Source: Planctopirus ephydatiae
Lineage (GTDB): Bacteria > Planctomycetota > Planctomycetia > Planctomycetales > Planctomycetaceae
NCBI RefSeq assembly: GCF_007752345.1
Contig: NZ_CP036299.1
Span: 3,745,501 to 3,809,500 of the forward strand
Reading direction: 5' to 3'
DNA: 64,000 bases
Below the pieces are notes generated by a model. The model did not search any database. It was not told the DNA's origin and saw only the letters and a list, made by a program, of their open reading frames with translations. Both the position numbers and the translations under genes were made by a program. Below are positions 35,890 to 45,601 of this stretch, piece by piece; the stretch's first letter is position 1; every line of letters begins with the position of its first letter.

Positions 35890-38196
35890 ATGCCACTGTT
35901 TTCGCCTCGCAAGACACGCATCGGTCGAGTTGCCAATCTGGGCAGTTCCAGCTCATTACTGAATCGTTTTTCGCAACAGATGGGCCAGGCTGACATCCTG
36001 CTGCGTCTGCTGCTGGTCATGATTTCTCTCGTGCTGATGGTGGTGTGCGTCGAGGGATGGACGGCCCCCTTTCCTTACCGGCAAGGGCAATACAGCCGGG
36101 ATGGAATTGTCGCACGCATTGATTTCGGTCGTCTCAATGACGAAAAAACCGAAATGGCCAGGCAACGTAACGAAGCAGAAACTCCACCGGTCTACCTGGC
36201 CCACACAGCAGCCTGGCGTACTCTGATCGATGAATTAAGAGAATCACTCTTCGCAATTCTCAATGCGAAACAGCCGGCAGATGTCCCTGCGGATGTTCTC
36301 ATATCTCTTGGTTTATCCATCGATATGAATGGTGATATGGGCGATACATCCAAAACCTGGGAGACTCTCAAATCAACACTCGGCTCCGCAGAAACAGGTG
36401 AGCAGCGCATTGAGCAAATGATTGGTGAGTTCACCAAGTTCATTGAGCCTTTGCGTCAGACAGGGATTCTGGATCCATCTGAGTTGGCACTTCACGATCT
36501 GCGAGAAGATGCCGTCATCCATATCATTCCTGATGAAAATCCAGCCGATGAGCAGGATATTGCCATCACTCAGGTTCTGTTGAAAGAAGTGCTCAAAAGC
36601 ACGGGGAAACTGGGACGCAGCTGGAAATCTTTTGATCTGCTGCAACCTCTGCAGCCTTTGCTGGAACGCTGGCTGGTCAATCGAGCTCCCAGCACTCTGG
36701 AATTTGATGAAGCACGCTCGCGACAAGCCCTCAACGAAGCCCGGCTGCAGACCGAGATTATTGTCGATAAGTACAAGCGGGGAACACTGCTGGTTGCCCC
36801 GGGGACGAACATCAGTCTCGAAACTTTGAATATTCTGAAGGCTCAGTTCGATGAGATCGCGGCTGGGATTGCCTGGTACGAAGGCCTGTTAAGGGCTGTC
36901 GTCGTCTTTCTACTGCTCTCTGTTCTCGCTGCCGTTAATGGTTATTACATCGTTCGTTCCGAACCCAGACTGGTGAAAAGCACTGCCCGCTTGACCGTTT
37001 ATTTGGGCAGCTTGCTCTTGGCAATCGCCCTGGCCCGCTGGATGTCTTTTGATCCCTGGCGAGCGGAACTGATTCCCCTGCTCTGCGTTGTCATGGTGCT
37101 GACCATTGCTTATCAGCAGGTCATTGCGGCTTTAACAGGGCTCAGCCTCGCCTTGATCCTGGTGCTTTCGAATGGTTTTGACACAGGAGAATTTGTCGCG
37201 ATTCTCGGTGCCATCTGCGTGGCCATTGTCAGTATTGGTCAGGTCTCTTCCAGATCCAAACTCATCAAAGTTGGGATTGCCACAGCCGGAACTTACTTTT
37301 TGCTGACGATGACGATGGGCGTCATTGTCAGTCAGCGTCCCGACAGGCTGTGGGTCGACCACGAACTCTTCTGGCACGCATTGCGAGGTGCGGGATGGTG
37401 CATTGCTGCCGGTTATCTCGTGGCTGGCAGCCTGCCATTTATTGAATCGACCTTCGGCGTCGTGACAGATATCAGTCTCCTGGAATTGAGCGATGTCTCG
37501 CACCCCTTGCTTCAGGAACTGGTTCGCCGGGCTCCTGGCACATATAACCACTCAATCGGTGTGGCGACACTCGCTGAAACAGCGGCTGATGCGATTGGCG
37601 CCAATGGTCTGTTATGTCGGGTGGGAGCTTACTTCCATGATATTGGGAAGATGCTCAAACCCCAGTATTTCGTAGAAAACATGACAGCCGGTGAATTGAA
37701 TCGACACGAAAATCTCGCCCCCGCCATGAGTACACTGATTATCATTGGTCACGTTAAAGATGGCGCCGACCTGGGACTCCAGCACCATTTGCCAGACTCG
37801 CTGATTGATTTTATTGAACAGCATCATGGCACGACACTTGTGGAGTATTTCTTTCACAAAGCTTCCCGATATGCAGGGCAACAATCTGCCGAGGTGAGAA
37901 CCGAAGTTGAAGAATCATCCTTCCGGTATCCGGGGCCAAAGCCTCAATCCAAAGAAACTGGAATCATGATGCTGGCGGACGCTGTCGAAGGCGCCAGCCG
38001 AACTCTCAGCGAACCGACTCCGAAACGCATTGAAACGTTGGTGCACGAAATCCTGCTTAAGCGGTTGCTCGACGGCCAGTTCGATGAAAGCGGCCTGACG
38101 TTGACCGAGTTGGCGATTGTGGAAGACTCTCTGGTTAAATCGCTCATTTCGATTTACCACGGCCGTATCAAATACCCAGACCAGAAAACGGCCTAG
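35890..38196 (+). CDS. 7TM-HD phosphohydrolase (PgpH-type c-di-AMP phosphodiesterase)
   Basis: A 768-residue membrane HD-domain protein. An N-terminal helix (DILLRLLLVMISLVLMVVCVEG) is followed by a large extracytoplasmic domain of about 280 residues. Then come about seven hydrophobic segments (residues 320-510), and a cytoplasmic HD domain with YNHSIGVATLAETAADAIG and FHDIGKMLKPQYF, the HDIG metal motif. The architecture is that of PgpH, which degrades c-di-AMP in other bacteria; the substrate here is inferred. It follows phoH and precedes ybeY, the usual order. Start ATG 35890 with GGGGA upstream. Confidence 0.93.
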   Translation: MPLFSPRKTRIGRVANLGSSSSLLNRFSQQMGQADILLRLLLVMISLVLMVVCVEGWTAPFPYRQGQYSRDGIVARIDFGRLNDEKTEMARQRNEAETPPVYLAHTAAWRTLIDELRESLFAILNAKQPADVPADVLISLGLSIDMNGDMGDTSKTWETLKSTLGSAETGEQRIEQMIGEFTKFIEPLRQTGILDPSELALHDLREDAVIHIIPDENPADEQDIAITQVLLKEVLKSTGKLGRSWKSFDLLQPLQPLLERWLVNRAPSTLEFDEARSRQALNEARLQTEIIVDKYKRGTLLVAPGTNISLETLNILKAQFDEIAAGIAWYEGLLRAVVVFLLLSVLAAVNGYYIVRSEPRLVKSTARLTVYLGSLLLAIALARWMSFDPWRAELIPLLCVVMVLTIAYQQVIAALTGLSLALILVLSNGFDTGEFVAILGAICVAIVSIGQVSSRSKLIKVGIATAGTYFLLTMTMGVIVSQRPDRLWVDHELFWHALRGAGWCIAAGYLVAGSLPFIESTFGVVTDISLLELSDVSHPLLQELVRRAPGTYNHSIGVATLAETAADAIGANGLLCRVGAYFHDIGKMLKPQYFVENMTAGELNRHENLAPAMSTLIIIGHVKDGADLGLQHHLPDSLIDFIEQHHGTTLVEYFFHKASRYAGQQSAEVRTEVEESSFRYPGPKPQSKETGIMMLADAVEGASRTLSEPTPKRIETLVHEILLKRLLDGQFDESGLTLTELAIVEDSLVKSLISIYHGRIKYPDQKTA

Positions 38197-38255
38197 CCCA
38201 TCAACTTCTCTTCCATGAGCCAGATGAATTTTCTTTTGGACAAGACTTTGAACAA

Positions 38256-38747
38256 ATGATTGATATTGAAGTCACGGATCATCAATCAATCGCCACGATC
38301 GACCCGAGACCTATCCAAAGACTACTAAAACATGTTTTCGAAACCGAAGGTTTTCCAGAGGCAGAAATCAGTATTGCCCTTGTCGATAACGAGCAGATCC
38401 ACAAGGTCAATCGCGATTTTCTGAATCATGACTACCCCACGGATGTCATCAGCTTCGTACTGAATGGAAGTGAGGATTCAGTCTCGCAAAATCACGAGCA
38501 TGCGGATCCGGATTTCCCTGAACCACTGATTGGCGAAGTCATCGTCAGTGTGGAAACCGCAGCGGGTATGGCTGTCGAGAACAATTGGTGCATCGCTTCC
38601 GAAGTCTTGTTATACTGCCTGCACGGATCGTTACATCTTTGTGGATATGACGATCTCGTCGCATCTGAGCGAAACAGGATGCGTGAACGCGAGCGGTTTT
38701 ATCTGTTGCCATTAGGTCTCTATCCTCAGGTTGATCCATCAGACTGA
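38256..38747 (+). CDS. ybeY: Endoribonuclease YbeY-like, third zinc ligand changed
   Basis: A 163-residue member of the YbeY/UPF0054 family involved in rRNA maturation and quality control. The motif reads LHGSLHLCGYDD, so the normal H-x3-H-x5-H zinc site is His123, His127 and Asp133 in place of the third histidine. Aspartate can still bind zinc, and family members with other residues there exist, so activity is not excluded. The upstream NHDYPTDVISF motif is intact. It lies 59 bases after the HD gene in the phoH cluster. Confidence 0.93.
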   Translation: MIDIEVTDHQSIATIDPRPIQRLLKHVFETEGFPEAEISIALVDNEQIHKVNRDFLNHDYPTDVISFVLNGSEDSVSQNHEHADPDFPEPLIGEVIVSVETAAGMAVENNWCIASEVLLYCLHGSLHLCGYDDLVASERNRMRERERFYLLPLGLYPQVDPSD

Positions 38748-38894
38748 CCCCACGACTTCATTGACTGGCAAGACGGTTTTGTTGAATCAGTGCCTACCTC
38801 AGCAACTCAAGAATTGAATGAAAACGTTAGGAGAGATTTTGCTGCCAGGGAATGATCGAACTTTGTGTTATCCAAGGAGCCTGGTCGCGCTGCC

Positions 38895-40214
38895 ATGATG
38901 ATGGTCCTGATTGCAATCGGCGGGTTTCTGCTGGTGGCGTGCTGGAGCGCCTTGGGTTGCTACGCACTGAGAGATTTTTCTTACAGCCGTCTCGAAGAAA
39001 TTTGCAACCAGAGGGGACGTTCCCAGAGATTCAGCGAAATTCTCAGGCAACAAGAATCAGCCCTCTTGGGGCTTGAGTTGCTCTTATCATTGTCAACCTT
39101 ATGCGTGGCGGCTTCCGTTGGCCTTGGAATCGGCTGGCCTCGTGCACAGGAAGCCGCATTAACACAGAGTTTTCCCTGGGATTTTGTAGCCGAGTACATC
39201 TTCCTGGTTCTGGCGGTGCTGCTCGTTGCGGACATTCTTCCCTGGTGTATCGCACGGGTTGCCAGTGAGCCATTTCTGGACCGCTGGTGGCCAGTCATCA
39301 ATAGTGTGCAATATCTACTGTGGCCATTACTTTCTTTGGCTAAGTGGCTCGATCGTATGGCCCATCGTCTCGTGGGACGCGGTGAACCCGAAGAAGATGA
39401 TGCCTCTGTCTTAAGTGATGAAATACGTACTGTGGTCGATGAGGGGCAGCGTGAGGGTTATCTCGAACAGGGGGCCCGCGTGATGATCCACCGGGTGATG
39501 GAACTGCAGGACGAAGATGTGGGCGGAATCATGACCCCACGGACCGATATGTTCTCGATCCCTCTGGGAGCCTCACTGGAAGAAGCTCGCCAGAAGCTGA
39601 TTTCATCGGGTCATTCCCGTGTTCCCGTTGTGGCCGACAGCCCGGATGAGATTGTGGGCTTGCTCTATTCGAAAGATCTTCTCAAAGCTTTGGACCCTGC
39701 TTGTGCACGCGATTCACTCCCGAAACTGAGCGAAATTCTCCGCGAACCCAAATACATCCCCGAAACAACTGGCATCGCTGCCCTTCTCGAAATGATGCAG
39801 CGAGAGCATTTTCAAATGGCAATTGTTCTCGATGAGTACGGCGGTGTCGCTGGGCTCGTGACGATGGAAGACATCCTCGAAGAAATTGTCGGTGAAATTG
39901 CCGACGAGTATGACACTCTCGAAGGTGAGTCGCCTGTTAAGAAGATTGCTCCAAACATCGTTGAAATCGATGCTCGGATGCATATCGACGATTTGAACGA
40001 ACAGTTTCTCTATGGGCTTCCCGAAGATGGCGAATTCGACACCATTGGAGGCTTTGTCTTTTCTCAACTGGGCCGTATGCCGTCGACGGGTGAGATCTTC
40101 GACTGGAACAATCTCAAGATGACGATTATTGAAGCGGATAAGCGAAAAATTCTTCGATTGAGAATCGAGCAACCCAGCCAAGTCATCACAGAATCTTCGA
40201 CTTCAGATTCCTGA
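38895..40214 (+). CDS. HlyC/CorC (CNNM/TlyC) family transporter-like protein
   Basis: About 440 residues in the usual layout: an N-terminal membrane domain with hydrophobic segments (LIAIGGFLLVACWSALGCYAL and others to about residue 160), a CBS pair (IMTPRTDMFSIPLGAS onward, including SRVPVV) and a C-terminal CorC_HlyC domain with EYGGVAGLVTMEDILEEIVGEI. The family is linked to magnesium or cobalt efflux. Start is uncertain: the frame opens at GTG 38865, while an AAGGAG at 38874 and a row of ATGs at 38895 favour the latter. Last gene of the phoH cluster, 117 bases after ybeY. Confidence 0.93.
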   Translation: MMMVLIAIGGFLLVACWSALGCYALRDFSYSRLEEICNQRGRSQRFSEILRQQESALLGLELLLSLSTLCVAASVGLGIGWPRAQEAALTQSFPWDFVAEYIFLVLAVLLVADILPWCIARVASEPFLDRWWPVINSVQYLLWPLLSLAKWLDRMAHRLVGRGEPEEDDASVLSDEIRTVVDEGQREGYLEQGARVMIHRVMELQDEDVGGIMTPRTDMFSIPLGASLEEARQKLISSGHSRVPVVADSPDEIVGLLYSKDLLKALDPACARDSLPKLSEILREPKYIPETTGIAALLEMMQREHFQMAIVLDEYGGVAGLVTMEDILEEIVGEIADEYDTLEGESPVKKIAPNIVEIDARMHIDDLNEQFLYGLPEDGEFDTIGGFVFSQLGRMPSTGEIFDWNNLKMTIIEADKRKILRLRIEQPSQVITESSTSDS

Positions 40215-40270
40215 TGCAGGTACAGCCTTACCAGCTCGTCACAGACCTCGTCAGGACTTGCAAAGGATGA

Positions 40271-41851
40271 CTAGAGAGCAGTCTTCGCATCCTGATTCAG
40301 AAAGATTCGGCGGCACTCGCTGTTCATGCTGAAGAGATCTCTGGAAAGCTGTTTCGCTTCCTCTGCCGCATTCTTCCGAATAGCCTCCTGGACTTCATTC
40401 AGCCTGAGGCCGAGTTTGCGGACAGCCTCTTCCCTCGCCTCAGTCGTGAACCTTCCCCTGAGCATTTCACTGATTTTCAGTTTGCTCAATTGCTGATTCC
40501 AGGCGGATAACCGAGTCTCAGCAATATCCCATTGCCCCTGATTGATCGCTGTCAAAGCTTCCGCACGAATCGCACCCATCTCATCGAACACCTCTTCAGC
40601 AGGTGGATAGTAGATATACACCACCAGCAAGAGGCCGGCCGTCGTGGCAGCAAGACCTAAGCCTTTCAATACTCCGGGTGAAAGTGGGCGATTGAAGCTG
40701 TTGTTTCGAGTCTTTTCCGCCGCTTCTTCTTTGGCTTGCAAAACGGCTTCAGGCAAGAACAAGCCAATTCTCCGCCATCGCAAAACACCACCGACGACAA
40801 CTCCAATCAGCAGGATATCCAAGGCCCAGGCGTTGGCCTCGCTCGAATAGGTCGTGGCACTGGCCCAGATCTGCTGGAAGGGTGGAATCGTGGAAAATGA
40901 ACCAAATGGCTGTGAGAGATTATCCAGAGCATGTGTCTCATCGTCGTCTGTTGGAATCCGCGGCAACGTCTCGTTGGCAGCAAAGCCAATGGCCAGCGTT
41001 AAGGAGCAGATCATTCCGAGAACGACCAGCATTTTCTTCAAACCCAGGACGCGGCTGAAGATGATCAGATTGGAGGCTGTAAGCCCGACACCTGCTGTCT
41101 GGAGCATGAGCGCTGCAGCAAGTGACCAGTGTACCTTCTCCATCGCCGCCATCTGCATGATCCCCGTGGCAGGTGAGACGAATTGCGTCGTCACTGCGGC
41201 CATCATCAGAAAAGGTGCCCACAGATTTGTATGTACCATTTCATGACCCAGACTGTCCGCCGGAATGACTGCCGCCGTCGCCCCAGAGATCACCATTCCC
41301 AGAATGACCCATGCGAGTGCCGGCCCCGCCAGCATGCGGAGAGTCATGATCATCAGGTTGAGCATGCGAACGAGGCCATAAACATGGACATGCCGCTCAT
41401 CTTCTGGATTGGCAAGAGCGGAAGAATCCGGCTCACTTTCAGATGAAAATCTTTCGATCAGCAATCCCGCACTGATCGAAATCAGTAAGGCGCAACCAAC
41501 AACGGTCAAGAACATAGGAACCGTAAGGACCGTCAACCCATAACAGACAGTGATCGGATTCAGCAATGGGGCCGAGACTCCAAAGGCCATAATGCGCCCC
41601 ATGTTTACCCGGGCAGATCGCATTTCAAACAAGAGGGGGATCACACCGAGCGAGCAGACTGGCACCAGAGATCCGTAGATGGTCGCCTTGACCACTCCCT
41701 GCCAGCCCGAACCCGAAAATGCTGCGTGCAATCGAGAGCGCCCCACGACGACATGCAGAAATGCAGCACAAAAGCAGCCTGCCAGCAGTGTGGGGGCGGC
41801 ATCGACAGCGGCTTGTAATGTGCGAATCAGAAATGTCACCAGTAAGATCAT
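40271..41851 (-). CDS. Predicted permease (DUF318/YraQ family)
   Basis: A 526-residue membrane protein. The first half matches the DUF318 permeases: LVPVCSLGVIPLLFEMRSAR and FGVSAPLLNPITVCYG, with the cysteine-proline motif conserved, and a second related motif after residue 190. A C-terminal cytoplasmic-looking tail of about 100 residues is helical and charged (residues about 420-526: AITAINQGQ..., EEAVRKLGLRLNEVQEAI). About eight to ten membrane helices are expected. The substrate is unknown; some relatives sit near arsenic or metal genes. Last gene of the DUF58-transglutaminase-MoxR strand; it is convergent with CorC. Confidence 0.9.
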   Translation of the reverse strand: MILLVTFLIRTLQAAVDAAPTLLAGCFCAAFLHVVVGRSRLHAAFSGSGWQGVVKATIYGSLVPVCSLGVIPLLFEMRSARVNMGRIMAFGVSAPLLNPITVCYGLTVLTVPMFLTVVGCALLISISAGLLIERFSSESEPDSSALANPEDERHVHVYGLVRMLNLMIMTLRMLAGPALAWVILGMVISGATAAVIPADSLGHEMVHTNLWAPFLMMAAVTTQFVSPATGIMQMAAMEKVHWSLAAALMLQTAGVGLTASNLIIFSRVLGLKKMLVVLGMICSLTLAIGFAANETLPRIPTDDDETHALDNLSQPFGSFSTIPPFQQIWASATTYSSEANAWALDILLIGVVVGGVLRWRRIGLFLPEAVLQAKEEAAEKTRNNSFNRPLSPGVLKGLGLAATTAGLLLVVYIYYPPAEEVFDEMGAIRAEALTAINQGQWDIAETRLSAWNQQLSKLKISEMLRGRFTTEAREEAVRKLGLRLNEVQEAIRKNAAEEAKQLSRDLFSMNSECRRIFLNQDAKTAL

Positions 41852-41925
41852 AAGTCACTCACGACGAAAAAGTATCAAGGCTTAAAACGACTCAACAGAT
41901 CCTGATCGCTATCGCAGATTCACAA

Positions 41926-42957
41926 TCAGGGGACTGGTACTGATGAAATCAGCTCTGTGATCATTTTTTCGGTCGAGTCTTCATCGATCACCAGACGGAC
42001 AGCCAGTACCGGATAAGCGACCTCCTGAAGATCGCTGGGCGTGACAAAATCCCGGCCTTGCAACCACGCCCACGCTTGCCCCAGTCGTTGCCAGATGAGC
42101 AGCGCACGAGGACTTAGCCCTAAAGCAATTCGGGGATGATTACGAGAGGCACGGGCTACCTGAACCAGATAATTCTGCACGTTCGGCTGCACATGAATCG
42201 CTGCCGTCAACTGCTGCAAATGGAGCAATTCGGCAGGCGTCAGGCAGCTCTCATCAGCAGTGGTTCTGACGGACTTGACCTGCTCTGGACTCGACTTGAC
42301 TGCCGCTGCCAGCATGCGAGCTTCATCATCCTGCTGGGGATAACCAATCGAAAGCTTCATGGCAAAGCGATCAAGCTGAGCCTCAGGCAAGGGGTAAGTC
42401 CCGTGCTGTTCATGCGGGTTTTGCGTCGCAATGACAAAAAAAGTGGCAGGTAACTGATAAGTCATTCCGTCAATCGTCACCTGCTTTTCCGCCATGGCCT
42501 CCAGCAGCGCACTTTGAGTTCGTGGAGTGGCGCGATTGATTTCGTCGGCCAGCAACACTTCGGTGAATACAGGGCCTTTCTGAAATTCGAATTCCTGCGT
42601 TTTCTGGTTGTAGATATTGAAACCCGTCAGATCACTGGGAAGCAGATCGGGAGTACACTGAACCCTGCGAAATCGGCTGCCGATCGATTGAGAAAGGGCA
42701 ATGGCCAGCGTTGTTTTCCCAAGACCTGGCTTATCTTCCAGAAGCACATGCCCCTGTGCGAGCAATGAAGCCAGCACATACTCCACAACAGCCGGTTTTC
42801 CTAACAATGCGGAATTCAAGCGGCTTCTTAATTGATCGATCTTCTGACGGAAGTTCGCCAGATCATTCTCTCCGGCGGGATTCATGCGATGAGCAGGATC
42901 GTGTTCATTGGCAGAACGACTCCACCGCGATGAATTGTCGATGACGGCGTTATTCAC
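41926..42957 (-). CDS. MoxR-family AAA ATPase
   Basis: An AAA+ ATPase of the MoxR group, 343 residues. Walker A is EDKPGLGKTT near residue 75, Walker B reads LLADEINRATPRTQSALLEAM, and the sensor motifs (VIATQNPHEQHGTYPLPEAQLDRFAM) are intact. MoxR proteins usually act as chaperones that assemble metal-containing or von Willebrand-type partners. It sits downstream of the DUF58 and transglutaminase genes in one unit, the reverse of the common order. Start ATG 42957. Confidence 0.95.
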   Translation of the reverse strand: MNNAVIDNSSRWSRSANEHDPAHRMNPAGENDLANFRQKIDQLRSRLNSALLGKPAVVEYVLASLLAQGHVLLEDKPGLGKTTLAIALSQSIGSRFRRVQCTPDLLPSDLTGFNIYNQKTQEFEFQKGPVFTEVLLADEINRATPRTQSALLEAMAEKQVTIDGMTYQLPATFFVIATQNPHEQHGTYPLPEAQLDRFAMKLSIGYPQQDDEARMLAAAVKSSPEQVKSVRTTADESCLTPAELLHLQQLTAAIHVQPNVQNYLVQVARASRNHPRIALGLSPRALLIWQRLGQAWAWLQGRDFVTPSDLQEVAYPVLAVRLVIDEDSTEKMITELISSVPVP

Positions 42958-42997
42958 TGAAGTTATCCATTCCTAGAGATCAAATTGATTCAGAAAC

Positions 42998-45601
42998 TTA
43001 CAAGTTTATTGATTGAGCACTGGCGATCAGCTGATCCTGATTCAGCCCGAATCTGGCGGCTGCTTTTCGAGTATCTGCCGAAATCACCACACCTGAGGAA
43101 GTACCTCCCGTGAATTCACACGGCTGATTTGTGTCTTCGCTCAATGCCTGACTTCGCTCAGACTCCTGGGCCAGAACCGTGAGCACGCGTTTGAGTCTCC
43201 AACTGCTCCAATGGCCATCCAGTTGCTTCAACCGGGCCAGTGATGATTGAGCCTCAGCTGACGGGAGCCTCTCGAAACAATCCTCAGGGCCATAAAGAGC
43301 CGCATCGTGCAATTCTGCAAAGCACTCGAATAATCGCGACAATTCTCGAAGTGCTGGAGCCATCGTCCGAATTTTCTCGTTCGTTCTTGTCAGTGTTACA
43401 TTCATGTCACTTGCTGATTTGAGGCCATCGATTCTTGAGACTGTGGTATCCAGGCTTCGCCGGATCTGTCGAAGCCAGCGTCCCAGAGTGCAGGAATCTG
43501 GCTTATCCCACGATGCGGCTTTGAATCGCAGCGAAAGGACTTTCCCTGCCTCCAGCAGAGCTTCTCGATTCAGTTGAAGGCAAGATTTACGCCACCTGTA
43601 AGCCTTCCATTCCGCCAGCAGATGATGGCGCTGCCAGAATGCGACAGAAGCCATCGCGAAACTCGCCAACAGAACGAAAAAATTCTGCCAGACGATTTGT
43701 AACGACCACCAGATCGCCAACATGATCGATTCGGAAATTGTTGGAACCGGCTGCAAGACTTTGTAGCCGGGAGTGGGCTCGACGGTGACCCACCAGTTGA
43801 GACCGGCATGAATCTCGACCCAGGTGTGCACGTCCTCTTGGAGAATCGCCGTATGCCTCAATCGATAATCGTATCGATCATCCCGGGCATACAGGCCTGT
43901 TACTAACCGGGAGGGATAACCAGCAGCTCGCAGGAGCATGGCTGTCGCTGCTGCAAAGTGATAATCGCTTCCCCTTTTGGAATCGAACAGAAACCATGCA
44001 GGGACATTCTCACAATCGACAGGGGGGCGAACTTCTCGATCAAGCTGGTAATGTGAACGCACGTAATCTCGAATGGCGGCAATTTGAGACCAGCCACGAG
44101 GATAGGGCTTGGTAATCTGTTCCGCTAATTCTTCAAGACGCAGAAGGTGATCATCATCAGGCATTCCCAGATACTGCATCGCACCGACGGGAAAGTTCGC
44201 TCGACTCGATCGCAGTGATTTCTCAGCCACAGGTGCTGATTGGAGATGGATTACCGTCAGGTCCGGCAATCTCTCACGATCCAGCCGTAATCGGCCGGGG
44301 GATGCCCATCGGTAAAAAGTGGCATCCGTTAATTGATCAATCATGACGGCTTCAAGACCTGGCGGCGATGGAATCGCATTGGTATCGAGCTGCACGAGCT
44401 TGATGGCATGCAGTTCACTCTGGTCAAACCCCATTGGGCGAGTTTCCACCGGAAGTACAAACCAGGGCTTCCCCTCGATCGTCTGGATTGTTCCCTGCAT
44501 CGATGCGATGGACGGCTCAGCCTCGGCCTGCCAGACCACACCATCAAATACGGCAAAAGTCTGCAGCGACAAATGCAGTGGTACTCGCCCGACTAAAAAT
44601 GCCACGGCGTCCGTCGAGATGTTGGTGGGAAGAGTCTTCTTCTCCGTCTCTGATTTTCTCAACATGGAAAAAGGACGGCCACCCGTCTGAGCCTTCGCCA
44701 TTTTCTGCTCGGCAGTCGATCGAAACTGTCGAGGCAGCGCAATGGCTCGATCCTGATTCCTGGGAATGATCGGTTCGTTATAGGAATCATCGAAGAGGTC
44801 GTACAGACTGGGGTCATGAGAGGTCATGAACGGTGCGTCATCAATCGGGGCAAAACTTTTGACGTTCTCCGTTCCGGCAATCACGGTGTCGCCATCATTG
44901 ACACCCCCTCGCGCCCAGGGGCTTGAGTCTCCATTTCCACCCGAACTGGGCATAAACCCGGAAAGCGAGCCTGTCACACCCGCATAACCCAGCGGAATGG
45001 CGAGCATCGTCAATCCCAATAGCAGAGGCACAATCAATAGCCATGTGCGCGGAAACTTCCTTGAACTGGACGAGATCAGATGGGAATGCAGACTCTCCCA
45101 ATGTTTTCCCATCAGCCACCAGATCCCGGCAGCGAGATATCCCAGCACGAGAATCTGCAACCACCAGGGCTTGCCAAGTGCTGCCGAAAAGAGAATCAAA
45201 AACGTCGACATCACCGCGACCATGCCGTGATAGTTCCCCCAGCCACTGATGATGACCAGTGCCATCATGACGGCTTGCAACGCCAGGAGCAGAAGCAGTT
45301 CCAGAGGTAGCCAGAGCCCCAGTTGCGCACGCGTGATGAGTTCGATACTCAATATCGCTACCACCAGCCCGCTGATGATGGGGAGTGAGTGATCCTGCCC
45401 TTCTGACCTGGAAAAATAAGTTGGTAAACTGAATTTCAGCAGCCATCCAGCCAGCAATGCCAGAACGACTTTACTAATCCCAATGACGCATGAAAGCCAG
45501 ATTGCCCGCTCGGGTTCACCAAGCACAACCTCAAAAGTCATGCTCGATAACGCTGCAAGCGTGTATGTGAGCAGCGTGCTGACTCGCTGGTTAGCCGGCA
45601 T
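42998..45601 (-). CDS. TgpA-like transglutaminase-fold membrane protein lacking the catalytic Cys
   Basis: An 867-residue protein: about six N-terminal membrane helices, an extracytoplasmic domain with a transglutaminase core (residues about 530-620), one more helix near 650 (SIMLAIWWSLQIVWQNFFVLLASFAM) and a charged cytoplasmic tail. The core fits GYCEHFA-type enzymes but reads KRGSDYHFAAATAMLLRAAG, with Asp546 where Cys should be. His592 is present in DVHTWVEI, but the third acid is Glu608 in TVEPTPG instead of Asp. It is probably inactive as a protease or transglutaminase. The start overlaps the DUF58 gene by 11 bases. Confidence 0.9.
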   Translation of the reverse strand: MPANQRVSTLLTYTLAALSSMTFEVVLGEPERAIWLSCVIGISKVVLALLAGWLLKFSLPTYFSRSEGQDHSLPIISGLVVAILSIELITRAQLGLWLPLELLLLLALQAVMMALVIISGWGNYHGMVAVMSTFLILFSAALGKPWWLQILVLGYLAAGIWWLMGKHWESLHSHLISSSSRKFPRTWLLIVPLLLGLTMLAIPLGYAGVTGSLSGFMPSSGGNGDSSPWARGGVNDGDTVIAGTENVKSFAPIDDAPFMTSHDPSLYDLFDDSYNEPIIPRNQDRAIALPRQFRSTAEQKMAKAQTGGRPFSMLRKSETEKKTLPTNISTDAVAFLVGRVPLHLSLQTFAVFDGVVWQAEAEPSIASMQGTIQTIEGKPWFVLPVETRPMGFDQSELHAIKLVQLDTNAIPSPPGLEAVMIDQLTDATFYRWASPGRLRLDRERLPDLTVIHLQSAPVAEKSLRSSRANFPVGAMQYLGMPDDDHLLRLEELAEQITKPYPRGWSQIAAIRDYVRSHYQLDREVRPPVDCENVPAWFLFDSKRGSDYHFAAATAMLLRAAGYPSRLVTGLYARDDRYDYRLRHTAILQEDVHTWVEIHAGLNWWVTVEPTPGYKVLQPVPTISESIMLAIWWSLQIVWQNFFVLLASFAMASVAFWQRHHLLAEWKAYRWRKSCLQLNREALLEAGKVLSLRFKAASWDKPDSCTLGRWLRQIRRSLDTTVSRIDGLKSASDMNVTLTRTNEKIRTMAPALRELSRLFECFAELHDAALYGPEDCFERLPSAEAQSSLARLKQLDGHWSSWRLKRVLTVLAQESERSQALSEDTNQPCEFTGGTSSGVVISADTRKAAARFGLNQDQLIASAQSINL

